Shown: piece after piece, positions 38,976 to 39,108 of the stretch
Layout: every line of letters starts with the position of its first letter
How positions within the stretch are numbered: the stretch's first letter is position 1
Assembly (NCBI GenBank): GCA_946478985.1
Contig: CAMLDZ010000017.1
Coordinates: 1 to 39,108 of the forward strand
Source of the DNA: an uncultured Solimonas sp.
Lineage (GTDB): Bacteria; Pseudomonadota; Gammaproteobacteria; Nevskiales; Nevskiaceae
Length of the DNA: 39,108 nt
Direction of reading: 5' to 3'
Position numbers and translations under genes: made by a program
The notes under the pieces: model-generated
Told to the model about the DNA's origin: nothing
The model's database searches: none
The model's input: the letters and a program-made list of their open reading frames with translations, nothing else

Positions 38976-39108
38976 GGCCTGTTAACGCTATGGCCACCGC
39001 TGTGATGCCACCCGCTTTGCGGCCAGGCAAGGCGCGACGAAGGCCCATTGAATTGAGATGGGGTGGTTCCAAATGACGTCAGGAGCAACGCCGCATGGCC
39101 GCAAAGCG
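38976..39108. repeat. Partial inverted-repeat element at the window end
   Basis: CGCTTTGCGGCCA (39013-39025) returns as TGGCCGCAAAGCG at 39096-39108, a perfect 13-bp inverted pair 70 bp apart. The second arm ends exactly at the window edge, so the palindrome may go on. No gene lies inside. Just left of the first arm comes GGCCTGTTAACGCTATGGCC, a sequence I associate with repeated intergenic elements of high-GC proteobacteria, though I could not search for copies. Confidence 0.5.

Overview
The window is 39.1 kb of GC-rich chromosomal DNA with no phage, plasmid or complete insertion-sequence genes. Gene content and order suggest a high-GC gammaproteobacterium, probably near Nevskiales/Solimonadaceae or pseudomonads. 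The main reason is the order argH - algZ/fimS - algR - hemC - hemD, known from Pseudomonas, here followed by hemX-hemY. An assignment below class is inference from gene content only.

Layout. (1) 1-2993: tRNA-Arg(CCG), a small basic protein, a YceI-like lipoprotein, a PA2169-type four-helix protein and a 2OG-Fe(II) dioxygenase. (2) 2994-7053: a strongly structured intergenic region whose only good intrinsic terminator faces the minus strand (candidate small RNA), then B12-dependent methionine synthase metH. (3) 7150-10767: an unknown membrane-anchored protein, slyD, a small membrane protein, an M20 peptidase and a YggU/DUF167 protein. (4) 10768-15924: a 425-bp regulatory region with several dyads and a sigma-54 promoter, then the stress operon prkA-yeaH-spoVR, closed by a bidirectional terminator. 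(5) 15946-19471: opgD (minus), ttcA and a TraB/GumN-like protein. (6) 19468-26022: an AraC regulator divergent from a run of genes encoding a sulfotransferase, a DUF1214 protein, an SDR dehydrogenase, a SnoaL-like protein, a Gfo/Idh/MocA oxidoreductase and an SRPBCC protein. This is an uncharacterised, probably catabolic module. (7) 26027-33510: argH divergent from algZ-algR-hemC-hemD-hemX-hemY. (8) 33673-38975: an orphan lipoprotein, a [2Fe-2S] reductase whose start codon overlaps that of a divergent epimerase-like gene, mscL, a PHA-system protein, a DUF3336/patatin lipase and a DUF456 membrane protein. (9) 38976-39108: part of what looks like an inverted-repeat element, cut by the window end.

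Most of the window is ordinary core genome. The parts most worth a second look are the candidate minus-strand RNA before metH, the prkA regulatory region, the AraC-linked module with its direct repeats, the overlapping divergent start codons at 35257-35260, and the repeat at the right edge. I did not find a clearly new defence or mobile system.
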